NCBI RefSeq assembly: GCF_009671205.1
Contig: NZ_CP045309.1
Location: 2,790,001-2,854,000 of the forward strand
Direction of reading: 5' to 3'
DNA: 64,000 nt
Origin: Micromonospora terminaliae
GTDB taxonomy: Bacteria > Actinomycetota > Actinomycetes > Mycobacteriales > Micromonosporaceae
Shown: piece after piece, positions 27,011 to 35,749 of the stretch
Layout: each line of letters starts with the position of its first letter
How positions within the stretch are numbered: the stretch's first letter is position 1
Made by a program: the position numbers and the translations under genes
Notes under the pieces: generated by a model
Told to the model about the DNA's origin: nothing
The model's database searches: none
Seen by the model: only the letters and a program-made list of their open reading frames with translations

Positions 27011-27736
27011 ATGGCCTTCGCCCCCGTCCCCCGCGCCTCGGTCTCCGACCACGTCTTCGGCCAGCTCCGCGACGCGATCGTCAGCGGCCACTACCGACCC
27101 GAGGACACGCTGCCCGGCGAGCGGGAGCTGGCCGCGACGTTCGCGGTGAACCGGCACGCTGTCCGCGAGGCGCTGCGCCGGCTCCAGCAACTCGGTCTGG
27201 TGCGGGTCAGCCAGGGCGGCGCCACCCGGGTGCTGGACTGGCGGGTGCACGCCGGGCTGGACCTGGCGCTGTCGCTGGCCCGCTCGGCTGACGTACTCCC
27301 GGTCGAGACCCTGGTCCGCGACATGCTGGAGATGCGGGCCTGCGTCGGGATCGACGCGGCCCGGCTCTGCGCCGAGCGCGGCGACCCGGAGGTCACGGCC
27401 GCGCTGGTCCGCGCCACCGAGGAGTACGGCTCCCTCGCCCCCGACCTGGACGCGATGAACGAGGCCAACATCGCGATCTGGTGGCTGATCGTCCGGGGTA
27501 GCGGCAACACCGCCTACCTGCTGGCGTTCAACAGCCTGGTGGCCGGCACCTTCGCCGTGGGCGACGTCCCCCCGGACGCCCGGGCCGCCGAGCTGCTCGA
27601 CGTGGCCGGCCACCGCCGGCTCGCCGCCGCCGTCGCGGCCGGCCAGGGTACGGCGGCCGCCCGGCACGCCCGGGCCCTGCTGACCGCCCCGGTCACCACC
27701 CCCACCCCCGTCACCGGAAGGGAAAGCCGAGCATGA
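27011..27736 (+). CDS. FadR/GntR-family transcriptional regulator
   Basis: 241 residues from the ATG at 27011; an upstream in-frame ATG at 26987 would overlap the promoter. The winged-helix GntR domain is clear: VFGQLRDAIVSGHYRPEDTL, PGERELAATFAVNRHAVREA, LRRLQQLGLVRVSQGG. The C-terminal FCD-like all-helical domain (DMLEMRACVGIDAARLCAER, MNEANIAIWWLIVRGSGN) binds a small acid or acyl ligand in relatives. A TGGTnnnACCA site sits just upstream. The stop overlaps the next start (ATGA), and that gene overlaps the third (GTGA), so it leads a tight three-gene operon for lipid modification. Confidence 0.9.
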   Translation: MAFAPVPRASVSDHVFGQLRDAIVSGHYRPEDTLPGERELAATFAVNRHAVREALRRLQQLGLVRVSQGGATRVLDWRVHAGLDLALSLARSADVLPVETLVRDMLEMRACVGIDAARLCAERGDPEVTAALVRATEEYGSLAPDLDAMNEANIAIWWLIVRGSGNTAYLLAFNSLVAGTFAVGDVPPDARAAELLDVAGHRRLAAAVAAGQGTAAARHARALLTAPVTTPTPVTGRESRA

Positions 27737-28560
27737 TCCCCGCCGTGCTCTACGCCGTCCCGGCGTTCCTCCTCCTGATCATCATCGAGGCGGTGTCCTA
27801 CCGCTTCCTCCCCGACGACGACGAACGCGGCTACGAGCTGCGCGACACCACCACCAGCCTCTCCATGGGGCTCGGCAGCCAGATCATCGGCTTCCCCTGG
27901 AAGCTGCTCACCGTCGGCCTCTACGCCGCCCTGTGGGTGGTCGCGCCCGTGCACCTCTCCCCCGGCGACTGGTGGACCTGGGTGATCGTCTTCTTCGCCG
28001 ACGACATCGCCTACTACTGGTTCCACCGCCTGCATCACGAGGTGCGTGTGCTGTGGGCCAGCCACGTGGTGCACCACTCCAGCGTCTACTACAACCTCTC
28101 CACCGCCCTGCGGCAGAGCTGGACGCCGATGACCTCGCTGCCGTTCTGGCTGCCCCTGGCGCTGCTCGGCATCCCGCCGTGGATGATCTTCCTGCAGCAG
28201 TCGATCAGCCTGCTCTACCAGTTCTTCCTGCACACCGAGCGGGTGGGCGTGCTGCCGCGGCCCATCGAGTTCATCTTCAACACGCCGTCGCACCACCGGG
28301 TGCACCACGGCTCGAACGCCGAGTACCTGGACCGCAACTACGGCGGCATCCTCATCGTGTGGGACCGGCTGTTCGGCTCCTTCGAGCCCGAGCGCGCCCC
28401 GGCCCGCTACGGGCTCACCACGAACATCCAGACCTACAACCCGCTGCGGGTGGCCACCCACGAGTTTGCCGCGATCTGGTCCGACGTCCGGCAGGCCACC
28501 TCGTGGCGGTCCCGGCTCGGCTACGTCTTCGGCCGCCCCGGCTGGCAGCCGGCCCGGTGA
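27733..28560 (+). CDS. Fatty acid hydroxylase superfamily protein, alkylglycerol monooxygenase-like
   Basis: 275 residues, integral membrane di-iron oxygenase with four or more transmembrane helices. The His clusters are present in order: WFHRLHHE near residue 97, ASHVVHHSSVYYNLSTALRQ near 112, FLHTERVG, and PSHHRVHHGSNAEY near 187, followed by DRNYGGILIVWDRLFGSFEP. The blocks HVVHHSS-YYNLSTALRQS and NTPSHHRVHHGSN-NYGG resemble animal alkylglycerol monooxygenase (TMEM195) more than plain sterol desaturases (established family knowledge, recalled). That enzyme cleaves ether lipids. Its start overlaps the regulator stop by four bases. Confidence 0.88.
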   Translation: MIPAVLYAVPAFLLLIIIEAVSYRFLPDDDERGYELRDTTTSLSMGLGSQIIGFPWKLLTVGLYAALWVVAPVHLSPGDWWTWVIVFFADDIAYYWFHRLHHEVRVLWASHVVHHSSVYYNLSTALRQSWTPMTSLPFWLPLALLGIPPWMIFLQQSISLLYQFFLHTERVGVLPRPIEFIFNTPSHHRVHHGSNAEYLDRNYGGILIVWDRLFGSFEPERAPARYGLTTNIQTYNPLRVATHEFAAIWSDVRQATSWRSRLGYVFGRPGWQPAR

Positions 28561-29213
28561 GGCGCCCCTGGCTGGTCCTGTTCGGGGTCGCCGCCCTCGT
28601 CGAGCTGGCGGGGGTGGCGCTCGACTCGACGCCGGCGCAGTGGCTGGCCAAGCCGCTGCTGGCGCCGCTGCTGCTGGCGTACCTGTGGGACCGGCGCCGC
28701 CGGACGGACCCGGTGGCCGTGGGCCTTGTCGCCGCCACCGCCGGGGACGTGGCCCTGCTCGTGCCGGGAGACACCGCGTTCCTGGCCGGCATGGGCTGCT
28801 TCCTGGTGACCCAGCTCGCCTTCCTGACCGCCTTCCTGCGCCACCGCCGCCCGCCGGTGGCGGCGGTGGCCGGTTACCTGCTCGCCTGGGCCGGCGCGAA
28901 CGCGCTGCTCTGGAGCGCGCTGGGCCCGCTGCGGCTGCCGGTGCTCGGCTACAGCCTGGCACTGTCCCTCATGGCCGCCGCAGCGACCGGGGTGTCCCGG
29001 CGCACGGCGGCCGGCGGGGCGCTCTTCCTCGTCTCCGACCTGTTGATCGGCGTGGGCGCGGCGGGCGGCGACTTCCCCGGGCGGGACCTCCTGGTCATGA
29101 CCACGTACGCGGCGGCCCTCCTGCTGATCACCGCCGGCTGGGCCGCCGCCCACGCCGGTCCCACGCGCCCGGTTCAGAGATACCCTATTGAGTCGGTAGG
29201 TTTACTGGGTTAA
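28557..29213 (+). CDS. YhhN/TMEM86-family lysoplasmalogenase-like membrane protein
   Basis: 218 residues from the GTG at 28557, overlapping the previous stop (GTGA). About seven hydrophobic segments (WLVLFGVAALVELAGVAL, PLLAPLLLAYLW, LFLVSDLLIGVGAAG) fit the YhhN fold. The conserved acidic residues are in ATAGDVALLV and FLVSDLLIG, where the family places its catalytic Asp pair. TMEM86B and bacterial YhhN members hydrolyse the vinyl ether bond of lysoplasmalogens. Being coupled to an alkylglycerol-monooxygenase-like gene under a FadR-type regulator suggests an ether-lipid breakdown operon (inference). Confidence 0.8.
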   Translation: MRRPWLVLFGVAALVELAGVALDSTPAQWLAKPLLAPLLLAYLWDRRRRTDPVAVGLVAATAGDVALLVPGDTAFLAGMGCFLVTQLAFLTAFLRHRRPPVAAVAGYLLAWAGANALLWSALGPLRLPVLGYSLALSLMAAAATGVSRRTAAGGALFLVSDLLIGVGAAGGDFPGRDLLVMTTYAAALLLITAGWAAAHAGPTRPVQRYPIESVGLLG

Positions 29214-29216
29214 GCT
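29188..29216 (+). promoter_or_regulatory. Putative promoter of the haloperoxidase-like gene
   Basis: TTGAGT and TAAGCT separated by 17 bases, overlapping the end of the preceding coding region and ending 37 bases before the ATG at 29254. Confidence 0.4.
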
Positions 29217-29253
29217 CTGGCGGCCCCTTCCCCGTCGCATTCCGGGAGCCCGC

Positions 29254-30495
29254 ATGCCGTCCGCGCGTCCGTATCTCCGGCCCACCCGCCGAACCCTGCT
29301 CATCGGTGCCGGCGCCGGCGCGGCCGCCGTGGCCGCACCCGGTCTGACCGGTGTGGCCGCCGCCCGCGGCTCCGACGTGGACACCGTGCTCGAGTGGTAC
29401 GACGTCACCGCGGCGACGATCGGGGTGATCACCGGGCCGCTCCAGGTCAACAGCAGCCGTACCTGGGCGATCGCCTGGATCGCCGCCTGGCGGGCGGTGA
29501 CCCGGGCCCGGGGCGGCGCCCCCGCCGACGCCGCCCTCGCCGGGGCAGTGCACGAGGCCCTCGCCACGCTGGTGCCGGCGCGCACGGCCGAGCTGGACGC
29601 GGCCCTCGCCGCCACGCTCGACCGGCTGGGTCCGGCCGCGGCCGTCGGGGCCGCGGTCGAGAGCGGCCGGGCGGCCGCCCGCGACGTGCTCACCGAGCGG
29701 GCCGGTGACGGGCTCGACCTCGCCTCGGTCAACCGGCCGTTCACCCCGCCGGCGCCGGCGCCCGGCGTCTGGCAGCCGACCCCGCCCGGCTTCGCCGCGG
29801 CCGTGCAGGCCGGCCAGGGTGACGGCCGGCCGTTCCTGATCGACGACGTGCGCGCGTACCTGCCCGGGCCGCCGCCGGCGCTGGACAGCGCGCGCTACGC
29901 CCGGGACCTCGCCGAGAGCCGGGCGGTCGGTGCGGTGGAGAGCAGCCGCCGCACGGACCGGCAGACCGACGTGGCCCGGTTCTGGGCGCAGACCTCGCTG
30001 AACGGCTACACCGGAGCGCTGCGCGCCGCCGTCACCTCCGGCGCGCGGGTCCGCCGGGTCGCGCTCGTCGCGCTCTTCCACGCGGCCACCGTCGACGCCC
30101 AGATCGTCACGTACGCGGCCAAGTACCGTGACCTGCGCTGGCGCCCGGTCACGGCGATCCGGACCGAGACCATCGCGCCCGATCCGGCGTGGACGCCGTT
30201 GATCACCACGCCCGCCCATCCCGAATATCCGAGCGGGCACACCACCTACGCCGGAGCCGCCGAGACCGCCCTGCGGACGCTCGCCGGGCCGCCGGCCGGG
30301 CCGGTGGCGCTGACCAGCCCCACCGCCGCCGGCGTCACCCTGACCTACCGGGACTGGCGCGAGCTGACCCGGGACAACATCGACGCCCGGGTGTGGTCCG
30401 GCATCCACTTCCGGCACACCGACGAGGTCGGCGCGGCGGTCGGCCGCCGGGTGGCAGCCGCCGGACTCGCCCACTGGGACGGCCGGCCGCTGTAG
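29254..30495 (+). CDS. Tat-exported vanadium-dependent haloperoxidase / PAP2-superfamily protein
   Basis: 413 residues from the ATG at 29254 with GGGAG upstream. The N-terminus has a twin-arginine-like signal (TRRTLLIGAGAGAAAVAAP). The phosphate/vanadate pocket is complete: KYRDLRWRPVTAIR near residue 290 (K and R), YPSGHTTYAG near 326-328 (SGH) and SGIHFRHTDEVG near 389 (R and H). Such enzymes are either secreted phosphatases or haloperoxidases that oxidise halides with hydrogen peroxide. The length and the KxxxxxxRP spacing resemble actinobacterial vanadium-chloroperoxidase-type proteins. It has its own promoter, and its stop is only five bases from the end of the convergent gene. Confidence 0.85.
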   Translation: MPSARPYLRPTRRTLLIGAGAGAAAVAAPGLTGVAAARGSDVDTVLEWYDVTAATIGVITGPLQVNSSRTWAIAWIAAWRAVTRARGGAPADAALAGAVHEALATLVPARTAELDAALAATLDRLGPAAAVGAAVESGRAAARDVLTERAGDGLDLASVNRPFTPPAPAPGVWQPTPPGFAAAVQAGQGDGRPFLIDDVRAYLPGPPPALDSARYARDLAESRAVGAVESSRRTDRQTDVARFWAQTSLNGYTGALRAAVTSGARVRRVALVALFHAATVDAQIVTYAAKYRDLRWRPVTAIRTETIAPDPAWTPLITTPAHPEYPSGHTTYAGAAETALRTLAGPPAGPVALTSPTAAGVTLTYRDWRELTRDNIDARVWSGIHFRHTDEVGAAVGRRVAAAGLAHWDGRPL

Positions 30496-30500
30496 CCCGG

Positions 30501-31373
30501 CTAGTCCGTTCCCTCCCGGGCGAGGGCCCGCGTCACCACCGTGAGGTCGTCGCCGCCGAGGCCCTGCTCGACCGCGTGCCGCCACTCGCCGGCCAGGGCC
30601 TCGGCGGCCGGGAACCGGCCCGCCGGCACCTCGCGCAGCGCGAGGTCCACGTCCTTGAGGGCCAGGGCCAGGGAGTACTGCGTCGTGTAGTCGTCCCCGG
30701 CGATCCGGTCCAGCTTCTCGGCCGCCCAGGGGGACACCAGCGGGCTGCCCCGCAGCGCCTCGTGCACGGTGCCGCGATCCAGGCCGAGCGCGTCGCCGAG
30801 GGCGACCGCCGCGGCGAGCCCCTCGTTCACGAACGCGAGCAGCAGGTTGTTGACGAGCTTCAGCCGTGATCCGGCGCCGACCGGCCCCACCCAGACGGTC
30901 CGCTGCCCGACCGCGTCGAAGACCGGCGCCACCCGGTCCCGCGCCTGCTCCGGTCCGGAGGCGAGGACGACGAGGCGGCCCTGTTCGGCCGGGCCGCGGC
31001 TGCCGGCCACCGGCGCGTCCACCAGGGTCACCCCGGGACGCTCGGCGCCGACCAGCTCGGCCAGGCGCGCGGTCTCGGTCACCCCGATGGTGCTCATCTG
31101 CGCCCAGACGGCCCCCTCGGGCAACGCGGCCAGCATGCCCTGGTCGACGGCGATCGCCCGGACCGCGGCCGCGTCGGTCACCATGGTCACCGCCACGTCG
31201 GCCCCGCGTACCGCCTCGGCCGGGTCGGCGGCGACCTCGGCGCCCCGGTCGCCGAGCGCGCGGGCCGGCTCCGGGTGCCGGTTCCACACCACCGTCGTGA
31301 GGCCGGCCCGGACGAGGTTCGCCGCCATCGGCGTGCCCATGCCGCCGAGCCCGAGCACCGCCACCCGCGTCAT
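30501..31373 (-). CDS. NAD(P)-dependent beta-hydroxyacid dehydrogenase (3-hydroxyisobutyrate dehydrogenase-like)
   Basis: 290 residues from the ATG at 31373 (MTRVAVLGLGGMGTPMAANL), with GGGGGAG upstream; the longer ORF has no start signal. The Rossmann loop is GLGGMGTPM at 7-15, the substrate motif VDAPVAGSRGPAEQGRL near 125, and the catalytic Lys in GAGSRLKLVNNLLL near 171, with the following NN. The C-terminal helical domain is complete (YSLALALKDVDLALRE). It may be a 6-phosphogluconate-like or imine reductase-type enzyme; the family cannot separate these. It is convergent with the haloperoxidase-like gene and divergent from the FUSC gene. Confidence 0.9.
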   Translation of the reverse strand: MTRVAVLGLGGMGTPMAANLVRAGLTTVVWNRHPEPARALGDRGAEVAADPAEAVRGADVAVTMVTDAAAVRAIAVDQGMLAALPEGAVWAQMSTIGVTETARLAELVGAERPGVTLVDAPVAGSRGPAEQGRLVVLASGPEQARDRVAPVFDAVGQRTVWVGPVGAGSRLKLVNNLLLAFVNEGLAAAVALGDALGLDRGTVHEALRGSPLVSPWAAEKLDRIAGDDYTTQYSLALALKDVDLALREVPAGRFPAAEALAGEWRHAVEQGLGGDDLTVVTRALAREGTD

Positions 31374-31554
31374 CCGCCACTCCCCCGCCTCGCCTACCGG
31401 GCAGCCTAGGCGTACGCGGTCCGGGCGGCATCCCGATCGCGAACACTTCCGACCGGCACGGCCGGCGACCGGATAGAGTCCCGGTGAGCAGCCGGCACGG
31501 CCGGAGCAGACGGCCCGCCGCCCCCGGGACGACCTGGTGGGGAGCGGTGTGGGC

Positions 31555-33714
31555 ATGCGTCGACGGCCCGGTGGGGAGCTGCGGGACCGGCTGCGTCAAC
31601 GGGACCCGGGCTTTCGCCTCGTCCGCCGGGCGGCCCGGCTGACCGTCGTCGCCTCGCTCGTCTTCTACGGCTGCCGCTACGGCCTGGGCAACGTCACCCT
31701 CGCCACCTACGCGCTGTTCGGCACGGTGGCCACGGGCAGCTTCGCCCAGCTGCCCGGTCCGGCCGCGGTGCGGGCGCGCACCCTGCTGGCGGCCGTACCG
31801 GTGGCCTGGGCGCTCGTGGCCGTCGGCACGGTACTGGCGGTCAGCACGGCGGCCGCGTCCGCCGGGATGCTCGTCATCGGGTTCGCCGTGGCGTTCGCGG
31901 GAGTCGGCGGGCCCCGCCTGGTCGGGCTGGCCAACGCGCTCCAGCTCTTCTACATCCTCGCCTGCTTCCCGCCGTACCAGCCCGAGACGCTCCCGGCCCG
32001 GCTGGGCGGCGTCACCCTGGGCGTGGCCCTGGTCGCGCTCGCCGAGGTGACGCTCTGGCCGGATCCGGCGCCGGTCTCCTTCGCCCGGCGCCTCGCCGCG
32101 GCGGCGGCCGGCCTCGCGGACCTCGTCGACGCACTGGCGGACGTGCTGGTCGCGCGGCCGGGCGCGGCGGAGGACGCGGCCCACCGGCACGACCGGGCGG
32201 CACAACTGCTCGACGAGGTGCGGATGGCGCGGCTGCCGGTGACGGCCCGCCCCATCTCGGCCGGCCGCCGCGACCGGGCCTGGCGGGACGCGGCGGGAGC
32301 CGCCCAGGAGGTGCTCGCGGTCGCCGAGTCCCTCGCGTCCCGGCCGGACGTCACGGGCAGCGGCGACGCCGACCTGGCGGCGGCGCTCCGGCGGAGCGCG
32401 GCCTCGCTGCGGCGCTCCGCCGAGGTCGCGGTGCGGCGGCCGGGCACACCGGCCGGGGACGGACCGGAGCCGGTCCGCCCGCTGCCACCGTCCTGGCGGG
32501 CCGCCGATCCGGCCCGGCTGCGCGTGGAGGCGGCGGTGCGGGCCCTCGCCGACCAGGTCTGGACGCACGCGACGGCCGTCGGCATCGCCACGGGTCCGCG
32601 CGGTCGCCGCGCCGCGCGACCACCCGAGGCCGGTGCGGACCGGTTCTGGTACGCCGGGCGCAGCGCCTGGTCGCTGTACCGGCAGCAGTTCCGGGCGCAC
32701 CTGACCCCGCGCTCGGTGTACCTGGAGGGAGCGGTCCGGCTCGCGGTGGCCCTGGCCGCCGCGCGGGTGATCGCCGGGGTGGTCAACCTGCAACACGGGT
32801 TCTGGGTGCTCCTGGCGACGCTCAGCCTGATGCGGGCCTCCGCGTCGGACACCCGGACCACGCTGCGGCCCGCGTTGGTCGGCACCCTGGCCGGGGGCGC
32901 CGCCGGCGGGCTGCTGCTGCTCGTCTCGCCGGAACGGCAGGCGTACGCCGCTCTGCTGCCGCTGGCCCTGGTGCTGGCCTTCGGCGTCGGGCCGCTGCTG
33001 GGCCTGGGCTGGGCCCAGGCGCTGCTCACCCTGCTGCTCATCGTGGTGTTCGCCCAGCTCAACCCGTCGTCCTGGCAACTTGCCGGCGCGCGGGTGGTGG
33101 ACGTGGCGATCGGCGCCGTGGTGGGCGTCCTCGCCGGCCTGCTGCTCTGGCCGCGGGGCAGCGGGAGCGACCTGCGCCGCAACGCCGGCGCCTACCTGGC
33201 GGCGAGCGGGCGGGCCGCCGAGCGGATCGTCGAGGCGCTCGCGGGCCGGGCGGACGCCCGTCCCGCGGTTGCCGCGGCCCGCCGCGCGGAGGCCCTCGCC
33301 ACGTCGTCCTTCGTCCAGTACCACGCGGAACGCGACGACCCGCGGCTGTCGCACGTCGAGTGGGACCGGGTCCTGGCGGCCGGCCACCGCGCCGGCTACG
33401 GCGGGCAGGCGCTGCTCGCCGACCGCCGGCCCGGGGCGCTGGCCCCCTGGCCCGGCCCGGCGGCCGCGCTCGTGGCGCGGGCCACCCGGCTGTCGGACGG
33501 CTACGCCGACGTCGGCCGCCAGGTGACGCGGGGCCGGGTCGACCGGGCACCCCCGCCCGCGGAGCCCGACGGTGACATCGCCCGGCAGGTGCACGCCATG
33601 GTGCGCGACGGCGAGGACCGGCCGGAGGTGCTGTCCCTGGTGGAGGTCGACGGGTGGCTCACCGACCTGGACCGGCACCTGCGCGGCGTCAGCGGATCCG
33701 GCCCCCCGCGGTGA
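31555..33714 (+). CDS. FUSC-family (aromatic acid exporter-like) membrane protein
   Basis: 719 residues from the ATG at 31555; GTG codons at 31549 and 31537 are in-frame alternatives. Two hydrophobic blocks of about six helices each flank a cytosolic middle: block one at about 22-170 (VASLVFYGCRYGLGNVTLAT, FAVAFAGVGGPRLVGLANAL) and block two at about 385-530 (LAAARVIAGVVNLQHGFWVL, LLPLALVLAFGVGPLLGLGW). This duplicated arrangement and FWVLLATLSLMRASASDTRT match the FUSC / YccS / aromatic acid exporter family. It probably moves or buffers small acids or toxins across the membrane. Its last 26 bases overlap the 3' end of the convergent hypothetical gene. Confidence 0.85.
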   Translation: MRRRPGGELRDRLRQRDPGFRLVRRAARLTVVASLVFYGCRYGLGNVTLATYALFGTVATGSFAQLPGPAAVRARTLLAAVPVAWALVAVGTVLAVSTAAASAGMLVIGFAVAFAGVGGPRLVGLANALQLFYILACFPPYQPETLPARLGGVTLGVALVALAEVTLWPDPAPVSFARRLAAAAAGLADLVDALADVLVARPGAAEDAAHRHDRAAQLLDEVRMARLPVTARPISAGRRDRAWRDAAGAAQEVLAVAESLASRPDVTGSGDADLAAALRRSAASLRRSAEVAVRRPGTPAGDGPEPVRPLPPSWRAADPARLRVEAAVRALADQVWTHATAVGIATGPRGRRAARPPEAGADRFWYAGRSAWSLYRQQFRAHLTPRSVYLEGAVRLAVALAAARVIAGVVNLQHGFWVLLATLSLMRASASDTRTTLRPALVGTLAGGAAGGLLLLVSPERQAYAALLPLALVLAFGVGPLLGLGWAQALLTLLLIVVFAQLNPSSWQLAGARVVDVAIGAVVGVLAGLLLWPRGSGSDLRRNAGAYLAASGRAAERIVEALAGRADARPAVAAARRAEALATSSFVQYHAERDDPRLSHVEWDRVLAAGHRAGYGGQALLADRRPGALAPWPGPAAALVARATRLSDGYADVGRQVTRGRVDRAPPPAEPDGDIARQVHAMVRDGEDRPEVLSLVEVDGWLTDLDRHLRGVSGSGPPR

Positions 33715-34492
33715 CCAGCCACTCGCCGGTCTCCCAGTCCGACGGGCCGTCCGCCACCCGGTAGCACAGGTCGAACCGGATCCCGAGCTCCGGCCACCAC
33801 GGGTGGCGGACGGGGACCACGCGGAAGATGTCCTCGAGCCCGGGAAAGGTGATCCCCTCGGGGAACAGCCGCTCCAGTTCGGTCCGTGTCAGGTCGGTCC
33901 AGAGGGCGAACTGCCACTCGGTGCGGCTGCGCCACGGGTCGTGGACCAGCTCGAACCGCGGTTCCCGGCCGACCACGAAGGTCCGGATGTCGTCGCGCAG
34001 CTCGGCCGGGGTGCACGGGAGCACGAACGGCCACTCCTCGCCGGTCGGGTAGCGGTACAGGGCCGCCGTGGCGGCGACCGCCCGGAGCAGGCCGCGCCAC
34101 GCCGGGGCCGGCGTCGCGCCGGCGGGCAGATTCACGCCGGTGTGGTCGACCCGCCGTACGTGCCCGGCGAGGCGGCGCGCCAGTTCCCCCACGTCGACCG
34201 TGGGCGCGGGCCCGGCGGGCGGCTCGGCGCCCTGGACGCGCAGCGACGGTCCGGGTGCGAACTCGACCACCGGCGCGGCCACGTCGGCCAGCCCGACGGA
34301 GGTGACCGGTCGGGCGCCGTCCGGCCGCGGCGGGGTCAGGACCAGGCGTTCCACCGGCCCGTCGACGGCCCCCGGCGGGCGGACCGGCTCGGCGTACGGC
34401 ACGTCGGCGAGCAGCGTGCGGAGCTGGTCGAGGAAGGACTGCGCGGCGGGCGTCCGGGGCAGGCGGAAGGCGATCTCGCCGAGTCGGTCCAT
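33689..34492 (-). CDS. Hypothetical cytosolic protein
   Basis: 267 residues from the ATG at 34492 (MDRLGEIAFRLPRTPAAQSF). No membrane segment or catalytic motif is recognised. The C-terminal half is richest in Trp and Phe (RTEWQFALWTDLTRTELERL, PVRHPWWPELGIRFDLCYRV, GPSDWETGEWLV), typical of a small soluble alpha/beta domain. An N-terminal FLDQLRTLLADVPYAEPV helix precedes it. The gene lies convergent to the FUSC gene with a 26-base overlap and divergent from smpB. No function is proposed. Confidence 0.75.
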   Translation of the reverse strand: MDRLGEIAFRLPRTPAAQSFLDQLRTLLADVPYAEPVRPPGAVDGPVERLVLTPPRPDGARPVTSVGLADVAAPVVEFAPGPSLRVQGAEPPAGPAPTVDVGELARRLAGHVRRVDHTGVNLPAGATPAPAWRGLLRAVAATAALYRYPTGEEWPFVLPCTPAELRDDIRTFVVGREPRFELVHDPWRSRTEWQFALWTDLTRTELERLFPEGITFPGLEDIFRVVPVRHPWWPELGIRFDLCYRVADGPSDWETGEWLVTAGGRIR

Positions 34493-34603
34493 GCCCTCGA
34501 CGCTAGGGGCCGCCGCGCCGGCCCGACACCCGCGGCCGACCGGAATTTCGCACCGTGACCCCGGGGTATCCTGCTCGGCGTCGACCGGTGAGGAGGTGAG
34601 GGC

Positions 34604-35086
34604 GTGGCCAGGGAGACCGGCCGCAAGCTCGTCGCCTCCAACAAGAAGGCGCGGCACGACTACACGATCCTGAAGACGTACGAGGCCGGGATCGTGCTGG
34701 CCGGCACCGAGGTGAAGTCGCTGCGCGAGGGGCGCGTGTCACTGGTCGACGCGTTCGCCCAGGAGCGCGACGGCGAAATCATGCTGTACGGGCTGCACAT
34801 CGCCGAGTACGGCTTCGGCACCTGGACCAACCACCAGCCCCGGCGCACCCGCAAGCTGCTGCTCAATCGGGTCGAGATCGCCCGGATCCTGGAGAAGCTG
34901 CGCGACGGCGGGATCACGCTGGTGCCGCTGTCGATGTACTTCTCCAACGGCTGGGCCAAGGTCGAGCTGGGCCTGGCCCGGGGCCGCAGGTCGTACGACA
35001 AGCGGCAGGCCCTCGCCGAGCGCGACGCCAACCGGGAGATCGCCCGCGAGCTGGGCCGCCGCCTCAAGGGCCGCCGCCCGGCCTGA
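34604..35086 (+). CDS. smpB: SsrA-binding protein SmpB
   Basis: 160 residues from the GTG at 34604, with GAGGAGG upstream. SmpB binds tmRNA and delivers it to stalled ribosomes. The sequence shows the family core: [74 protein letters not shown], and the basic C-terminal tail [20 protein letters not shown]. Length is normal. The ssrA (tmRNA) gene, often nearby, is not seen in the bases downstream, where an ArsR-type regulator follows. It is transcribed alone as far as can be seen. Confidence 0.98.
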   Translation: MARETGRKLVASNKKARHDYTILKTYEAGIVLAGTEVKSLREGRVSLVDAFAQERDGEIMLYGLHIAEYGFGTWTNHQPRRTRKLLLNRVEIARILEKLRDGGITLVPLSMYFSNGWAKVELGLARGRRSYDKRQALAERDANREIARELGRRLKGRRPA

Positions 35087-35127
35087 TCCACTTCCCCACC
35101 CTTCGGTCGGCTGCCCGCGCCCCCAAC

Positions 35128-35143
35128 TACAAGACTTCTTGTA
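35128..35143. promoter_or_regulatory. Operator candidate before the ArsR/MFS operon
   Basis: TACAAG-ACTT-CTTGTA, a perfect 6-bp inverted repeat 31 bases before the regulator start, in an AT-richer stretch that probably holds the promoter. ArsR-type repressors typically bind such sites in their own promoters. Confidence 0.5.
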
Positions 35144-35173
35144 CATCATTCGTTGTGGGTCTAGCCTGAGGGC

Positions 35174-35749
35174 ATGGCGGACGAGCCGAGCACCCTGCAC
35201 CTCACCGATCCCCGGGCCATGCGCGCGCTGGCCCACCAGACGCGGATCCGGCTCCTCGGCGAGCTGCGCATCCGGGGCCCGCAGACCGTGGGCATGCTGA
35301 GCGACGTCACCGGCGAGGCGGTCGGCTCGGTCAGCTACCACCTGGGCAAGCTGGCCGAGCACGGCTTCGTACGGGAGGCGCCCGAGCTGGCGCGCAACCG
35401 CCGGGAGCGGTGGTGGCGGGCCGCGCACGCGCGCACCAACTGGGAGCCGGTGGAGCTGCTCGACGACCCGGAGCGGCGGCTCGCCTCCGACCTGCTGCGC
35501 CGGGCCTTCCTCCAGCGCTACGTGGCCCGGTTCGAGGCCTACCTCGACGCCGAGGCGTCCCTCGACCCGGCGTGGGTTCGCGGCACCACGAGCAGCGACA
35601 GCTTCCTCCACCTGACCCCCGACGAGCTGGTGGAGCTGCGCCGCGAGTTGTCCGAGCTGGGTGAGCGCTGGCAGGCGCGCAGCAACCCCGACCGGCCGGA
35701 CGCGCGCACCGTGACGCTGATCTGGCAGGCCTACCGGGGGCCGCAGTGA
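35174..35749 (+). CDS. ArsR-type helix-turn-helix regulator
   Basis: 191 residues from the ATG at 35174. The N-terminal winged helix reads MRALAHQTRIRLLGELRIRG, PQTVGMLSDVTGEAVGSVSY, HLGKLAEHGFVREAPELARN. That is an ArsR-like dimeric repressor domain with no clear metal-site cysteines, so the signal is probably an organic compound. The C-terminal 100 residues are helical (RRAFLQRYVARFEAYLDAEA, LTPDELVELRRELSELGERW). The TACAAG palindrome upstream is its likely operator. Its stop overlaps the start of an MFS transporter (GTGA), so it most likely represses that exporter. Confidence 0.9.
   Translation: MADEPSTLHLTDPRAMRALAHQTRIRLLGELRIRGPQTVGMLSDVTGEAVGSVSYHLGKLAEHGFVREAPELARNRRERWWRAAHARTNWEPVELLDDPERRLASDLLRRAFLQRYVARFEAYLDAEASLDPAWVRGTTSSDSFLHLTPDELVELRRELSELGERWQARSNPDRPDARTVTLIWQAYRGPQ

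Noticed and set aside
29185..33678. A 1,497-codon minus-strand frame
   Set aside because: It overlaps four genes with clear families on both strands and has a composition typical of a frame shadow.
35087..35173. Search for tmRNA (ssrA) beside smpB
   Set aside because: No tRNA-Ala-like acceptor or tag-coding segment is visible in the short spacer before the ArsR-type gene.
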